Assembly: GCA_030123545.1 (NCBI GenBank)
Contig: CP126124.1
Location: 1,178,001 to 1,242,000, forward strand
Length of the DNA: 64,000 bases
Origin: Burkholderiaceae bacterium
Lineage (GTDB): Bacteria; Pseudomonadota; Gammaproteobacteria; Burkholderiales; Burkholderiaceae_C
Direction: 5' to 3'
The notes under the pieces are model-generated. The model did not search any database. It was not told the DNA's origin and saw only the letters and a list, made by a program, of their open reading frames with translations. A program made the translations under genes and the position numbers. Of this stretch, positions 27,131 to 36,113 are shown in pieces (the first letter of the stretch is position 1; each line of letters starts with the position of its first letter).

Positions 27131-27241
27131 GTGACTCCCTCTCCCGCTGGCGGGAGAGGGTAGGGGTGAGGGTGGCCTCGCCACGCGCACTGCCGGTGCA
27201 CCCCCTCACCCCCACCCTCTCCCCCAAGGGGGCGAGGGAGC
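27131..27241. repeat. Paired inverted GC-rich intergenic repeat (REP-like)
   Basis: The intergenic space holds a CTCTCCCGC/GCGGGAGAG stem, a following GGTAGGGGTGAGGG, and a second unit with CCCTCACCCCCACCCTCTCC, which is roughly the inverse of the first. Such paired units are common dispersed repeats of proteobacteria. It lies between two genes of one operon and ends just before the RBS of the biotin carboxylase gene. Confidence 0.6.
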
Positions 27242-27263
27242 ACCAGCCGCAAGGAAGCGGTTG

Positions 27264-29246
27264 GTGAAAAAAATCCTCATCGCCAACCGGGGAGAGATCG
27301 CCCGTCGCGTGATCGTCACCGCGCAGCGCATGGGGATCTCGACCGTCGCGGTGTATTCCGAGCCCGATGTCAACGCGCTGCATGTGCGCGAGGCGACGCT
27401 GGCGTTCGCGCTCGGCGGCTCAGCTTCAGCCGACAGCTATCTGCGCACCGACAAGCTGCTGGCGGCGGCACGCGCCTGCCACGCCGACGCGGTCCATCCC
27501 GGTTACGGCTTTCTGAGCGAGGACGCAGCGTTCGCGCAGGCGGTGCAGGATGCGGGCCTGATCTGGATCGGTCCGCCGCCGGCCGCGATCCGCGCGCTCG
27601 GCAGCAAGGCCGCGGCGAAGGCATTGGCTGCCGCGCAAGGCGTGCCCTGCCTGCCGGGCTACGCGGGCGACGATCAAAGCGAGGCGCGCTTCGTGACCGA
27701 GGCCGGGAAGATCGGCTTTCCCGTCATGGTCAAGGCCGTGGCCGGCGGCGGCGGGCGCGGCATGCGGCTGGTCGGCGATGCGGCGCAGCTGCCGGCCGCG
27801 CTTGCGAGCGCGCGCTCGGAAGCGCTGGCCGGTTTCGGCAACGGCGATCTGCTGATCGAACGCGCGCTGCTGCACCCGCGCCACGTCGAGGTGCAGGTGT
27901 TTGCCGACGTGCACGGCCGCTGCATCCATCTTGGAGAGCGCGACTGCTCTGTGCAACGCAGGCACCAGAAGATCATCGAAGAGTCGCCGAGCCCCGCGGT
28001 CTCGTCGCAGTTGCGCGAACGCATGGGCGCGTGCGCGGTGGCGCTGGCGAAGGCTGCGGGGTACGTCGGTGCCGGCACGGTCGAGTTCCTGCTCGAAGGA
28101 ACTAAATTTTTCCTGATGGAGATGAACACCCGGCTGCAGGTCGAGCATCCGGTGACCGAGGCGCTGACCGGGCTCGACCTGGTCGAATGGCAGATCCGCG
28201 TCGCGCGCGGCGAGCCGTTGCCGCTCGCGCAGCAGCAGGTCCGGCTGCAAGGCCATGCGATCGAAGTGCGGTTGTGCGCAGAGGACGAAAACTACGTGCC
28301 GCATGCGGGCCGCATCCTGCACTTCGCCGCGCCGGCGGCCGCCGCGTTCGAGCGCGCGCCGCTGCGCTTCGACCACGCGATCGAAACGGGCGGCGAGGTC
28401 ACGCCGTACTACGACGCGATGCTCGGCAAGCTGATCGTGCACGCGGCCACGCGCGCCGAGGCGATCGATGCGCTGATCGGCGCGCTCACGCAGACCGAAC
28501 TGCTGGGCCTGCCGAGCAATCGCGGCTTTCTGGTCGCCTGCCTCGACGACGCGCGGTTTCGGCAAGGCGAGGCGCTGATCTCGTTCCTGGCCGAGCATGG
28601 CGACGTGCTGCGTGACGTGCTCCTAGAAAGAGAGCGCATTGCGCATGGCCAATGTGGGCTTGCGGCCGGTTTTGCTATCAATCACGGTGATTTGCCGTGC
28701 CGGTTCGCCGTGCCGCTGCGGCTGTCGCACCGCGGCGAGGTACTGGCGCGTTCCGTGCTGGCGCGGCCGGGGGGCCTCGACTTGCTGGGCGAGCCGGCGC
28801 GCCGCATCGACCTGCACGCGTTGCCGGATGGCGGCGTGCAATGCAGCGAGGGCGGCGTCACCCGGCGCGTGCGCGCGGTGCAGGTGCCGATGCTGCCGCG
28901 GACCGGCGCGGCGCGCCGCTGGCACGCGCAGGCCGATGGCGTCGATTGGTGGTTCGACGATCTGTCGTTCGAGCCCGCGGCCGGTACCGGATCGGCGCAG
29001 GCAGCGACCGAACTGCGCGCGCCGTTCAACGGCCGCGTGGTGCGCGTCGCGGCCCAGGCGGGCCAGGCGCTGGCGGCCGGCGACGTGGCGGTGGTGATCG
29101 AATCGATGAAGCTGGAGCACAGCCTGTCGCCGCGCGCCGCGGCCATCGTCGCCGAGGTGATGGTGAGCGAGGGCCAGCAGGTGAATCCCGGTCAGGTGCT
29201 GCTGCGCTTCGAGGCGCCGGCTGGGGACCAGGACGCCGCGAAATGA
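27264..29246 (+). CDS. Acyl-CoA carboxylase biotin (alpha) subunit
   Basis: The 660-residue protein has the biotin carboxylase domains (ILIANRGEIARRV at the N-terminus, ATP-grasp loop VKAVAGGGGRGMRLV, EMNTRLQVEHPVTE, then the C-domain) and a C-terminal biotinyl domain whose attachment Lys lies in VVIESMKLEHSL. Start is GTG at 27264 or TTG at 27261, both after AAGGAAG. An AT-poorer-than-neighbour patch at 28621-28693 encodes a linker (RERIAHGQCGLAAGFAIN). With the beta subunit at 24253 it should form a geranyl/methylcrotonyl-CoA-type carboxylase. Confidence 0.9.
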   Translation: MKKILIANRGEIARRVIVTAQRMGISTVAVYSEPDVNALHVREATLAFALGGSASADSYLRTDKLLAAARACHADAVHPGYGFLSEDAAFAQAVQDAGLIWIGPPPAAIRALGSKAAAKALAAAQGVPCLPGYAGDDQSEARFVTEAGKIGFPVMVKAVAGGGGRGMRLVGDAAQLPAALASARSEALAGFGNGDLLIERALLHPRHVEVQVFADVHGRCIHLGERDCSVQRRHQKIIEESPSPAVSSQLRERMGACAVALAKAAGYVGAGTVEFLLEGTKFFLMEMNTRLQVEHPVTEALTGLDLVEWQIRVARGEPLPLAQQQVRLQGHAIEVRLCAEDENYVPHAGRILHFAAPAAAAFERAPLRFDHAIETGGEVTPYYDAMLGKLIVHAATRAEAIDALIGALTQTELLGLPSNRGFLVACLDDARFRQGEALISFLAEHGDVLRDVLLERERIAHGQCGLAAGFAINHGDLPCRFAVPLRLSHRGEVLARSVLARPGGLDLLGEPARRIDLHALPDGGVQCSEGGVTRRVRAVQVPMLPRTGAARRWHAQADGVDWWFDDLSFEPAAGTGSAQAATELRAPFNGRVVRVAAQAGQALAAGDVAVVIESMKLEHSLSPRAAAIVAEVMVSEGQQVNPGQVLLRFEAPAGDQDAAK

Positions 29247-30502
29247 ACGCCGACGCCGCGATGAGCGCCGCCGAGTTGCGCGAAGCGCGCACCGCGCTGG
29301 CCGACATGGTCGAGCGCTTCGCCCGCACCGAGATCGCGCCGCATGTCACGGCCTGGGATGCCGCCGGCGAGTTTCCGCGTGCGCTGTACCGCCGCGCCGC
29401 CGAGCTCGGCCTGCTCGGTCTGGGCTACCCCGAAGAGCTCGGCGGCACGCCCGCGCCGTACGCGCTGCGACTGGCGATGTGGCGCGCGCTGTGCCGCTAC
29501 GGCACATCGGGCGGCGTGCAGGCGAGCCTCTTGTCGCACAACATCGGCCTGCCGCCGGTGGTCGCACTGGCGAGCGAGCAAGTCAAGCGCGAGGCGGTAC
29601 CGCCGGTGCTGGCCGGCGAGAAGATCGCCGCGCTCGCGATCACCGAACCGGGCGGTGGCTCCGATGTCGCGGCGCTGAAAACCTGGGCAAGGCGCGACGG
29701 CGACGACTACGTGGTCGATGGCGAGAAGATCTTCATCACTTCCGGCATGCGCGCCGACTGGATCACGCTGGCGGTGCGAACGAGCGAAGGTCGCGGCGCG
29801 AGCGGCATCAGCCTGCTGCTGGTGCCGGGCGACAGCAAGGGTTTGAGTCGCACGCGGCTCGACAAGATGGGCTGGCTTTGTTCGGACACCGCGCAGCTGC
29901 GCTTCGACGGCATGCGCGTGCCGGCGCGCTATCTGCTGGGCGCGGAGGGCGCGGGCTTTCGCGCCATCATGGGCAACTTCAACGGCGAACGCATCGGTAT
30001 CGCGGCCGGCGCTTTGGGTTTTGCCGAGGCCTGCTACGACGAGGCCTTGAGTTGGGCGCGACAGCGCAAAACCTTCGACCGGCTGCTCACCGAGCATCAG
30101 GTGATCCGCCACAAGCTGGTCGACATGCAGCAGCACATCCGCGCGACCGCCGCCTGGCTGGAGCAACTCGCGGCGCGCGCCGACGCGGGCGATGACGGCG
30201 CCGCTGCGCCGCCGGGCCGCCCCAAGGCGCAGCAGCCCCCTTGGGGGGCAGCGACCCATGCGCAGCAGGGGAGCGTGGGGGCACACAATGATTGGGTCGG
30301 CGAGATCTGCACGCTGAAGAACCAGGCGACGCAGACGATGCAGTTCTGCGCCGACGCTGGCGTGCAGATCCTCGGCGGCATGGGCTACATGCGCGGCACG
30401 GTGTGCGAGCGCATCTACCGCGAAGTCAAGGTGATCACCATCGGCGGCGGCACCGAGGAGATCATGAAGGAGTTGGCGGCCAGGCAATGGGGGATCGTGT
30501 AG
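29243..30502 (+). CDS. Second acyl-CoA dehydrogenase, with repeat-derived insert
   Basis: The 419-residue protein has acyl-CoA dehydrogenase marks: ALAITEPGGGSDVAALKTWA, KIFITSGMRADW, RIGIAAGALGFAEACYDEAL and the C-terminal QILGGMGYMRGTVCERIYREVKV. Start ATG at 29243 overlaps the carboxylase stop (ATGA). About 35 residues (DGAAAPPGRPKAQQPPW through SVGAHND, near 315-350) do not belong to the fold: they are encoded by a palindromic repeat at about 30205-30290 between a normal helix and WVGEICTLKNQATQTMQ. The frame is kept; whether the enzyme still works is unknown. Confidence 0.88.
   Translation: MNADAAMSAAELREARTALADMVERFARTEIAPHVTAWDAAGEFPRALYRRAAELGLLGLGYPEELGGTPAPYALRLAMWRALCRYGTSGGVQASLLSHNIGLPPVVALASEQVKREAVPPVLAGEKIAALAITEPGGGSDVAALKTWARRDGDDYVVDGEKIFITSGMRADWITLAVRTSEGRGASGISLLLVPGDSKGLSRTRLDKMGWLCSDTAQLRFDGMRVPARYLLGAEGAGFRAIMGNFNGERIGIAAGALGFAEACYDEALSWARQRKTFDRLLTEHQVIRHKLVDMQQHIRATAAWLEQLAARADAGDDGAAAPPGRPKAQQPPWGAATHAQQGSVGAHNDWVGEICTLKNQATQTMQFCADAGVQILGGMGYMRGTVCERIYREVKVITIGGGTEEIMKELAARQWGIV
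30205..30290. repeat. Palindromic repeat inserted in acyl-CoA dehydrogenase gene
   Basis: CCCCCTTGGGGGG (near 30235-30247) and flanking GGGCCGCC...GGCAGCG form a hairpin-rich element of a type found between genes in Comamonadaceae. Here it is inside a coding region and in frame. Confidence 0.55.
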
Positions 30503-30549
30503 GCGCGGTCTCAACTCGCTCGTGACTTGATCCACCGCAAACACCGCCG

Positions 30550-30694
30550 AGCGTCGAAGGCGGATCGTCGTGGGGCAGGCGCGGCGGGCTTCACGCCGCA
30601 ATCGTTCTTCGGGCGCGTGGTGGTCGACATGATGGGTTCGCGGGCGGGCAAGTTTCCTGACTTTCGACGCCTGTTGCGCGGGGGGCGGGCATGA
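30550..30694 (+). pseudogene. Possible 3' remnant of an unknown gene
   Basis: A frame ending at the TGA 30692-30694 encodes GFTPQSFFGRVVV then DMMGSRAGKFPDFRRLLRGG, which looks like a natural protein C-terminus. No start or upstream domain is present, and the acyl-CoA dehydrogenase ends just before. Its TGA overlaps the ATG at 30691 of the next small frame, a typical operon junction. I cannot name the family. Confidence 0.3.
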
Positions 30695-30780
30695 CGCGTT
30701 GGCGCCGAGTCGCCGCGGTCGCGCTGGTCGTCTTGCTCGGCGCCGCGATCGTGGGCTGGCTGAAGCCAGGAGGCCGATGA
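30691..30780 (+). CDS. 29-residue single-helix membrane peptide
   Basis: The frame encodes a 29-residue peptide with a basic start (MTRWRR) and one hydrophobic helix (VAAVALVVLLGAAIVGWL). Its ATG overlaps the stop of the preceding remnant and its TGA overlaps the ATG of the DUF6544 gene, so it is translationally linked on both sides. It may be a real micro-protein or only a coupling frame; a search in relatives would decide. Confidence 0.4.
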   Translation: MTRWRRVAAVALVVLLGAAIVGWLKPGGR

Positions 30781-31661
30781 TGGGCTGGCTCAAGTGGCTT
30801 CTCGTCGTGGTTGTCACGCTTCCCGTCGTCACGGTCACGCTGATGGCCTGGGGAGCGTCCGTCTGGCGAGCCAGCACGGGCGGCCTCATCCAGCGCCTGG
30901 AGGCGGCACGCGTGGCACCGATGCCGCCGCGCTACCACAGCGCGCGCGAGCTGCCCGGCCTGCCCGGGCCGGTGCAGCGCTTCTTTCGCACCGTGCTTGC
31001 CGAAGGTCAACCGATCGTCGCCGCAGTCAGCGTCGAGCACCATGGGATGTTCAACATGGGCGAGACGACCGATCGGTGGAAGCCCTTCGCGAGCCGGCAG
31101 CGCGTCGTGACCCGTCGGCCCGGCTTCGTATGGGACGGCAAGGTCGCCGCGGCGCCCGGCATGGCGGTGCACGTGCATGACGCGTACATCGCGGGCGAAG
31201 GCATGCTGCGTCCCGCGATCGTCGGCCTGTTCACGCTGACGGATCTGCGCGGCACCGACCCCAAGGAGGGCGGCATCGCGCAGGGCGAACTGATGCGCTT
31301 TTTCGCCGAGGCGGCGTGGTACCCCACGGCCTTGCTGCCGAGCCAGGGTGTGCGCTGGGAGCCGGTGGACGATCGCACGGCGCGCGCGACGATGACGGAC
31401 GGCGAGCTGATGGTCACGCTGAGCTTCGGCTTCGCCGACGACGGGACGATGGCCAGTGTGCGCGCTGAATCGCGCGGCCGCACGGTCGGCGGCAGGGTGG
31501 TGAAGACGCCGTGGGAGGGCCGCTGGTCCAACCCGCAGAGCCAGGGCGGCATGCGGGTTCCGATGAGCGGCGAGGTCGCGTGGCTTACGCCGCAAGGGCG
31601 CAAACCCTACTGGCGCGGCACGATTCGCCGGCTCGAATACGAATTCGCGAGTGACCGGTAG
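30780..31661 (+). CDS. DUF6544 family protein
   Basis: This 293-residue protein begins with a membrane helix (WLKWLLVVVVTLPVVTVTLMAWG), then LPGLPGPVQRFFRTVL and a beta-rich domain with VEHHGMFN, RPGFVWDGKV, MRFFAEAAWYPTALLP and the late VAWLTPQGRKPYWRGTI. These match the DUF6544 (formerly DUF6920) family, whose function is unknown. An ATG at 30777 is an equal alternative start. The protein is probably anchored with its domain outside the membrane. Confidence 0.75.
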   Translation: MGWLKWLLVVVVTLPVVTVTLMAWGASVWRASTGGLIQRLEAARVAPMPPRYHSARELPGLPGPVQRFFRTVLAEGQPIVAAVSVEHHGMFNMGETTDRWKPFASRQRVVTRRPGFVWDGKVAAAPGMAVHVHDAYIAGEGMLRPAIVGLFTLTDLRGTDPKEGGIAQGELMRFFAEAAWYPTALLPSQGVRWEPVDDRTARATMTDGELMVTLSFGFADDGTMASVRAESRGRTVGGRVVKTPWEGRWSNPQSQGGMRVPMSGEVAWLTPQGRKPYWRGTIRRLEYEFASDR

Positions 31662-31785
31662 GCGGCGGTGCCGTCGGTGATTGCGTCGGTATGATGATCC
31701 GCGGCGACGGGCCGGCTGCTGCGCCGCATCACCGCGGCCGACGCCCATCTGCGCCGCGCGTATCGTCTTTTGAAGGAGACACACC

Positions 31786-33384
31786 ATGATCGACATGCCC
31801 GTTACCGAAGCGCTGCGCCGCATCAGCCGCGTCGCGCTCGGCGATTTCGTGCATCGCAGCGCGCTCAAATTCGGCGAGCGCACCGCGGTCGTCGATGGCG
31901 CGATCCGCCTGAACTATGCCGACCTCGACGCCCGCAGCTCGCGCTTCGCGCACCACCTGATCGCCACCGTCGGCAGTGGCAAGCAGGTCGGCATGCTGTG
32001 CCTGAACTCGGCCGACATGGTGGTCGCCTACAACGGCATCCACAAGTCGGGCAACGTCTGGGTGCCGATCAACGTCCGGCTCGACGCCGCGACCGTCGAG
32101 TACGTGCTGGTGCACGCCGAGGTTTCCGCGGTCGTGGTCGACGAGGCGCTGCACGCCGATCCGGCGCTGGCCGCGGTGCTGGGCAAGCTGGGCGTGCCGC
32201 TCGTGTTGACGATGGCGGCCGGCGCCGCCGGCGCGGGCGCGGGCGCGGGCGCGGTGACGCTGGCGCAGGCCGAAGCCGGCCGCAGCGACGCACTGCCCGA
32301 GATCGCGATCGCCGGCGATGCGCCCGCGCTCGTCATGTACACCAGCGGCACCACCGGCAGTCCCAAGGGCGCGGTGCATTCGCACGCTTCGGTCGCGGCC
32401 GCGCTGATGGGCAACATGGCGGGCTTCGGCATCACCGAGCGCGACGTGTTCTCCGGCGTGCTGCCGCTGTTTCACTGCGCGCAGCATTGCCTCGCGGCCA
32501 CGGTGCACATGGCCGGCGGCTGCGTGGTGCTGCTGCGCGGCTTCGTGCCCGATGAAGTGCGCGCATCGATCCGCAACGAGAAATACACCGGCTTCACCGG
32601 TCTGCCGATGATGTACGCGGCGCTGCTGGCCGATCCGGGCTTTCGCGCAGACACGATGCGCCTCGCGATCTACGCGATGGCGCCGATCCCCAAGCCCCTG
32701 ATCGCGCAGATCGCTGAGCGCATGACGGCGAACGTGATGCTCGCCACCGGCCAGACCGAGATGTATCCGGCGACGATGACGTTCCGTCCGCTCGAGCACC
32801 CGAATCTCGACGCGAACTACTGGGGCAGTTCGCTGCCGCACAACGAAACCGCGGTGATGGACGATCAGGGCCATCTGCTCGGCGAAGGCGAGCCCGGCGA
32901 AATCGTGCACCGCGGCGCCAATGCGATGCTGGGCTACCTGAAAGACGCGCAGGCCACGGCCGCGGCGCAGCGCTTCGGCTGGCACCACACCGGCGATCTC
33001 GGCATGTGGGGGCCGGGCGGCCAGATGATGTTCCTCGACCGCAAGAAGGACATGATCAAGACCGGCGGTGAGAACGTCGCCAGCGTCAAGGTCGAGGCCG
33101 TGGTGCTGGCGCACCCGGGCGTGGCCGGCGTCGGCGTGATCGGCCTGCCGCACCCGCGCTGGGCCGAGGCGGTGTGCGCGTTCGTCGTCAAGAAGCCCGG
33201 CGCCGAGCTGGACGAGGCTGCGCTGCTCGCGCACTGCCGCCAGCACCTGGGCGGTTTCGAGGTGCCGAAGCTGATCTGCTTCGTCGAGGCGCTGCCCGCG
33301 ACATCCACCGGCAAGGTGCAGAAGCACCTGCTGCGCAAGCAGTTCGAGAAGATCGCCGAGGCGGCTTGGGCGAAAGAGGGCTGA
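31786..33384 (+). CDS. AMP-forming acyl-CoA synthetase
   Basis: The 532-residue ANL-superfamily ligase activates a carboxylic acid as acyl-AMP and then acyl-CoA. The P-loop-like motif is MYTSGTTGSPKGAVHSH; the adenylate motifs are ATGQTEMYPATM and HHTGDLGMW; the hinge is LDRKKDMIKTGGENV; and the catalytic Lys lies in PATSTGKVQKHLLR. A Gly/Ala run (AGAAGAGAGAGA near 145-157) sits in a surface loop. AAGGAG precedes the ATG. It lies downstream of the acyl-CoA operon and could supply its substrate. Confidence 0.9.
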   Translation: MIDMPVTEALRRISRVALGDFVHRSALKFGERTAVVDGAIRLNYADLDARSSRFAHHLIATVGSGKQVGMLCLNSADMVVAYNGIHKSGNVWVPINVRLDAATVEYVLVHAEVSAVVVDEALHADPALAAVLGKLGVPLVLTMAAGAAGAGAGAGAVTLAQAEAGRSDALPEIAIAGDAPALVMYTSGTTGSPKGAVHSHASVAAALMGNMAGFGITERDVFSGVLPLFHCAQHCLAATVHMAGGCVVLLRGFVPDEVRASIRNEKYTGFTGLPMMYAALLADPGFRADTMRLAIYAMAPIPKPLIAQIAERMTANVMLATGQTEMYPATMTFRPLEHPNLDANYWGSSLPHNETAVMDDQGHLLGEGEPGEIVHRGANAMLGYLKDAQATAAAQRFGWHHTGDLGMWGPGGQMMFLDRKKDMIKTGGENVASVKVEAVVLAHPGVAGVGVIGLPHPRWAEAVCAFVVKKPGAELDEAALLAHCRQHLGGFEVPKLICFVEALPATSTGKVQKHLLRKQFEKIAEAAWAKEG

Positions 33385-33389
33385 TCGGC

Positions 33390-35018
33390 TCAGGGCTTCG
33401 GCATGGCCGCCACGTCGAGCTTGGCGTCGATCAGGAACGGACGCTTGCGGTCGCGCTGCGCGATCGCCGTCATCGCGGCGTCCAGGTCCGCCTTGCTGCG
33501 AACCGTCATGCTCTGCAGGCCGAACGCGCTGCCGATCGGGGCGAAATCGGGCCAGCGCTTCAATGACGTGGCCGGGTCCATGTCGCGGGCGGCGTACTGG
33601 ATGTATTCCGCGCCGTAGCTGCCGTCGTTGCAGATCACGATCACGATATCGAGCTGGTGCTCGACCATGGTGGCGAGTTCGCTGAAGCCGCTCATCATGA
33701 AACCGCCGTCTCCGGCGACGAGCAGGGTCGGCCGTCCGTTCGCCGCCACCGCCGCGCCGATCGCGGCGCCGACACCGAGGCCGATCGATGCAAAACCGAT
33801 GGTGTCGACGTAATCGCGCGGGTTCTGCACGTCGATGCCGGGCCACGCGCCGTACAGGAAGCGCCCGGTGTCGCTGACATGCACCCGGTCTTTCGGAAAC
33901 GATTGGTTCAGCGCCTGCATCAGCTCGAACAGATCGACGGTACCGGCGGCCGGCGCCCTGTGCATGCGGCGCGGAGCGCTGCGCAGCGCGCTGATTTTTT
34001 TGCGCAGCTCGTCACTGCGATAGCCCGAGCCGGGGATCTCGGCCTCGTCCAGCCACTTCACCATGGCGTCCGCGGTCAGGCCCGGGTCGCCGACCAGGCC
34101 GACGTCGACCGACGTGAGGCGGCCGATCTCGCCCGCGACCGGATTCACCTGGATGATGCGTTTCCCTTTGGTCAGGCCGCCGAGGCCGCTGGTGAACTTG
34201 TTGAGGCTCGCGCCGAACACGATCAGGCAATCGCTCGCGCCGATCACGTCGAGCGCGACCGGGTTGCTCACTGTGCCGCAGAGGCCGACATTGAACGGGT
34301 CGTTCGCGAACAGTCCCTTGCCGCGCACCGATGTCGCGACCGGCGCCTGGATGCGTTCGGCGAAACGCAGGATCGCGGCCTCGACCTGCGGGTCGCGCGC
34401 GTCGCGGCCGCCGATCACCACCGGGCGATGCGACGACGCGAGCATGCCGACCGCGTTGTCCATATCGGCGCTCGAAGCGATCACGCTGCGCGTCTCGGGA
34501 AAGTAGAGTTTTGCCTTTTGCTCGTCCGCATCCAGCCATTGCATTTCGATCGGCATGTTCAGCACCACCGGCCGGCGTTCCAGCCGTGCGCGGTGGAACG
34601 AGCGCGCGAGGTCTTCCGCCACCGTCTTCGGCGACCGCAGCGGCTCGAACCCCGCGCCCGTGGCTTCGATGAAGGCGCGCTGATCGATCTTCTGCGGGTG
34701 CTCGCGATCGTCCGCCGGCGTGTCGCCCGCGAGCAGCACCATGGGCACGGCGGTTTTCACCCCTTCGACCAGCGCGGTGAGCGTGTTCGTCAGCGCCGGC
34801 CCGTGCGTCACGGTGGCCACGCCGATCTGCTCCGAGACGCGTGCGTAGCCCAGCGCCATCAGCACCGCGCCGGCTTCGTGCGTCGCGCCGATGTACCTGC
34901 CCTTGCAGTCGCGGATGTAGCTGTCCACCATGAACAGGTTGCCGTCGCCGACCAGGCCGAACAACTGCGTGACGCCGATATCGGCGAGCGCGCGAGCGAT
35001 CGCTTCGTAGACTTTCAT
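33390..35018 (-). CDS. Acetolactate synthase-like TPP-dependent enzyme
   Basis: The 542-residue protein has the three thiamine-diphosphate-enzyme domains. The N-terminal Pyr domain shows the catalytic Glu in ATHEAGAVLMALGYARV, the centre has the nucleotide-fold domain, and the C-terminal PP domain has the TPP motif GDGGFMMSGFSELATM, ending with ICNDGSYG. Start ATG at 35018 follows GGAGACC; the extra open frame to 35114 is not needed. No small regulatory subunit gene is nearby, so it is probably a catabolic or benzoylformate/oxalyl-type relative. It converges with the acyl-CoA ligase gene. Confidence 0.85.
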   Translation of the reverse strand: MKVYEAIARALADIGVTQLFGLVGDGNLFMVDSYIRDCKGRYIGATHEAGAVLMALGYARVSEQIGVATVTHGPALTNTLTALVEGVKTAVPMVLLAGDTPADDREHPQKIDQRAFIEATGAGFEPLRSPKTVAEDLARSFHRARLERRPVVLNMPIEMQWLDADEQKAKLYFPETRSVIASSADMDNAVGMLASSHRPVVIGGRDARDPQVEAAILRFAERIQAPVATSVRGKGLFANDPFNVGLCGTVSNPVALDVIGASDCLIVFGASLNKFTSGLGGLTKGKRIIQVNPVAGEIGRLTSVDVGLVGDPGLTADAMVKWLDEAEIPGSGYRSDELRKKISALRSAPRRMHRAPAAGTVDLFELMQALNQSFPKDRVHVSDTGRFLYGAWPGIDVQNPRDYVDTIGFASIGLGVGAAIGAAVAANGRPTLLVAGDGGFMMSGFSELATMVEHQLDIVIVICNDGSYGAEYIQYAARDMDPATSLKRWPDFAPIGSAFGLQSMTVRSKADLDAAMTAIAQRDRKRPFLIDAKLDVAAMPKP

Positions 35019-35135
35019 CGTGCGGTCTCCTGGATTCGCCGGGTCGTTGTTCGATGGAACGGCCATGGTAGCGGGCAACGCCGCCCCTTGCGCCGTCTGG
35101 CCTATGCCGCTCATCGACGCTCCGCGCCGTCCGGT

Positions 35136-35213
35136 TCAGCGTGCCACGCGCGCCAGGTTCAGCGCCAGCAGCCGGCGCAGGATCTCGTCGTCGGGTAGCG
35201 CGGCGTTGTTGCC
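35136..35213 (-). pseudogene. 3' remnant of an MmeI-like DNA methyltransferase gene
   Basis: The minus strand encodes ALPDDEILRRLLALNLARVAR and a stop, which is the typical C-terminus of MmeI/class IIL-type methyltransferases and matches the end of the gene at 39553 (MPDDEILRRLLALNRERA). Nothing else of the gene is left; the frame enters from the stop of the NERD gene. Confidence 0.6.
35161..35195 (+). repeat. 35-bp direct repeat, left copy
   Basis: These 35 bases are identical to 39571-39605, in the same orientation. Both encode the same C-terminal stretch of two methyltransferase remnants. Confidence 0.8.
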
Positions 35214-35216
35214 GAC

Positions 35217-36113
35217 TCAGAACCGCTTTTGATGTTCTCGGCAATACTGGCGGCCACCGAACCGCTCCGCTTGATTCCAGCAATATTTGCCTTCCGCGAA
35301 GCTGATCTTCTGGCCGCACTCGGCACAGATCAGGCGCTTGGCCGATGCCGCATCATCGGCTTGCGGCGGGGGTGAAGGGGCGGTGGCGGCCGACGCCGCC
35401 TGGGCTGTTGCCGGCGCGGCTGCAGAGGGTTGCGCCGCATATTCGGCGGTCGGCTCACGCACCTGCGCCCGTGCGGCCGGTGCAGCTGCTGCCTTGCTCG
35501 GCTGCATGAATTCCGGCAATGCGAGCAGGTCGGCCGGCTGGTGCTGTCGCTTCAGCTTTTCGCCCCATTCTTTGATGGTCTCGAGGCTGCGCATGTTCAG
35601 CACACCCTTAAAAACGGTGCCGGCGCCGATGCCGTCGACGAATTTCTTGTGCCACTCGGGGAACTGGTCCGCCTTGATGACCGCCGAGGTGTCGAACGTT
35701 TTCGATGGCGGGCGCCGAATGATCGCTTTCGGATGCAGCATCACCAGGTGAATCATCTCCAGGCCCATCTGCATGCGCCCAGTTATTTCCAGTCGCTCGA
35801 GCAGCTTGACCAGCACCCGTTCGTGGCGCCGGCTTTGCTCGATCGGCGACGGGATGCCGAATTGATCGTCGTCGTATTCGGCAGTGAACTCGCCCTGCTC
35901 GTTGATGATCAGGTTTCCCGCATAGTTCTTAGTTTCGATCAAGTAGATGCCGAGCGCGCGATCGATGATCAGGTGGTCGATCTGCGCCACGTCGCCATCG
36001 ACGACGAAGCGCAGGTCATGCAACACCACGTGATTCTTCGAATCCTTGAAGTGGTTTTCGATGTAGTACGCGGAATCTCGCTCGCCCTCGATGCCCTTGC
36101 GCAGCCGCGCTAA
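35217..36113 (-). pseudogene. NERD-domain gene, 3' part, split by IS
   Basis: After the IS the frame goes on with RLRKGIEGERDSAYYI, then the NERD (nuclease-related) domain HVVLHDLRFVVDGDVAQIDHLIID and YLIETKNYAGNLI, with the restriction-like D...E-x-K arrangement. Later come a helical part, an Ala/Pro-rich linker and a C-terminal Cys4-like finger (LICAECGQKISF...YCWNQ...YCREHQKRF). NERD proteins are linked to DNA processing and defence. Removing the IS and one CTAA copy restores the frame to the 5' part at 37688-37799, so the loss is recent. The long open frame continuing through the transposase on this strand is spurious. Confidence 0.85.
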
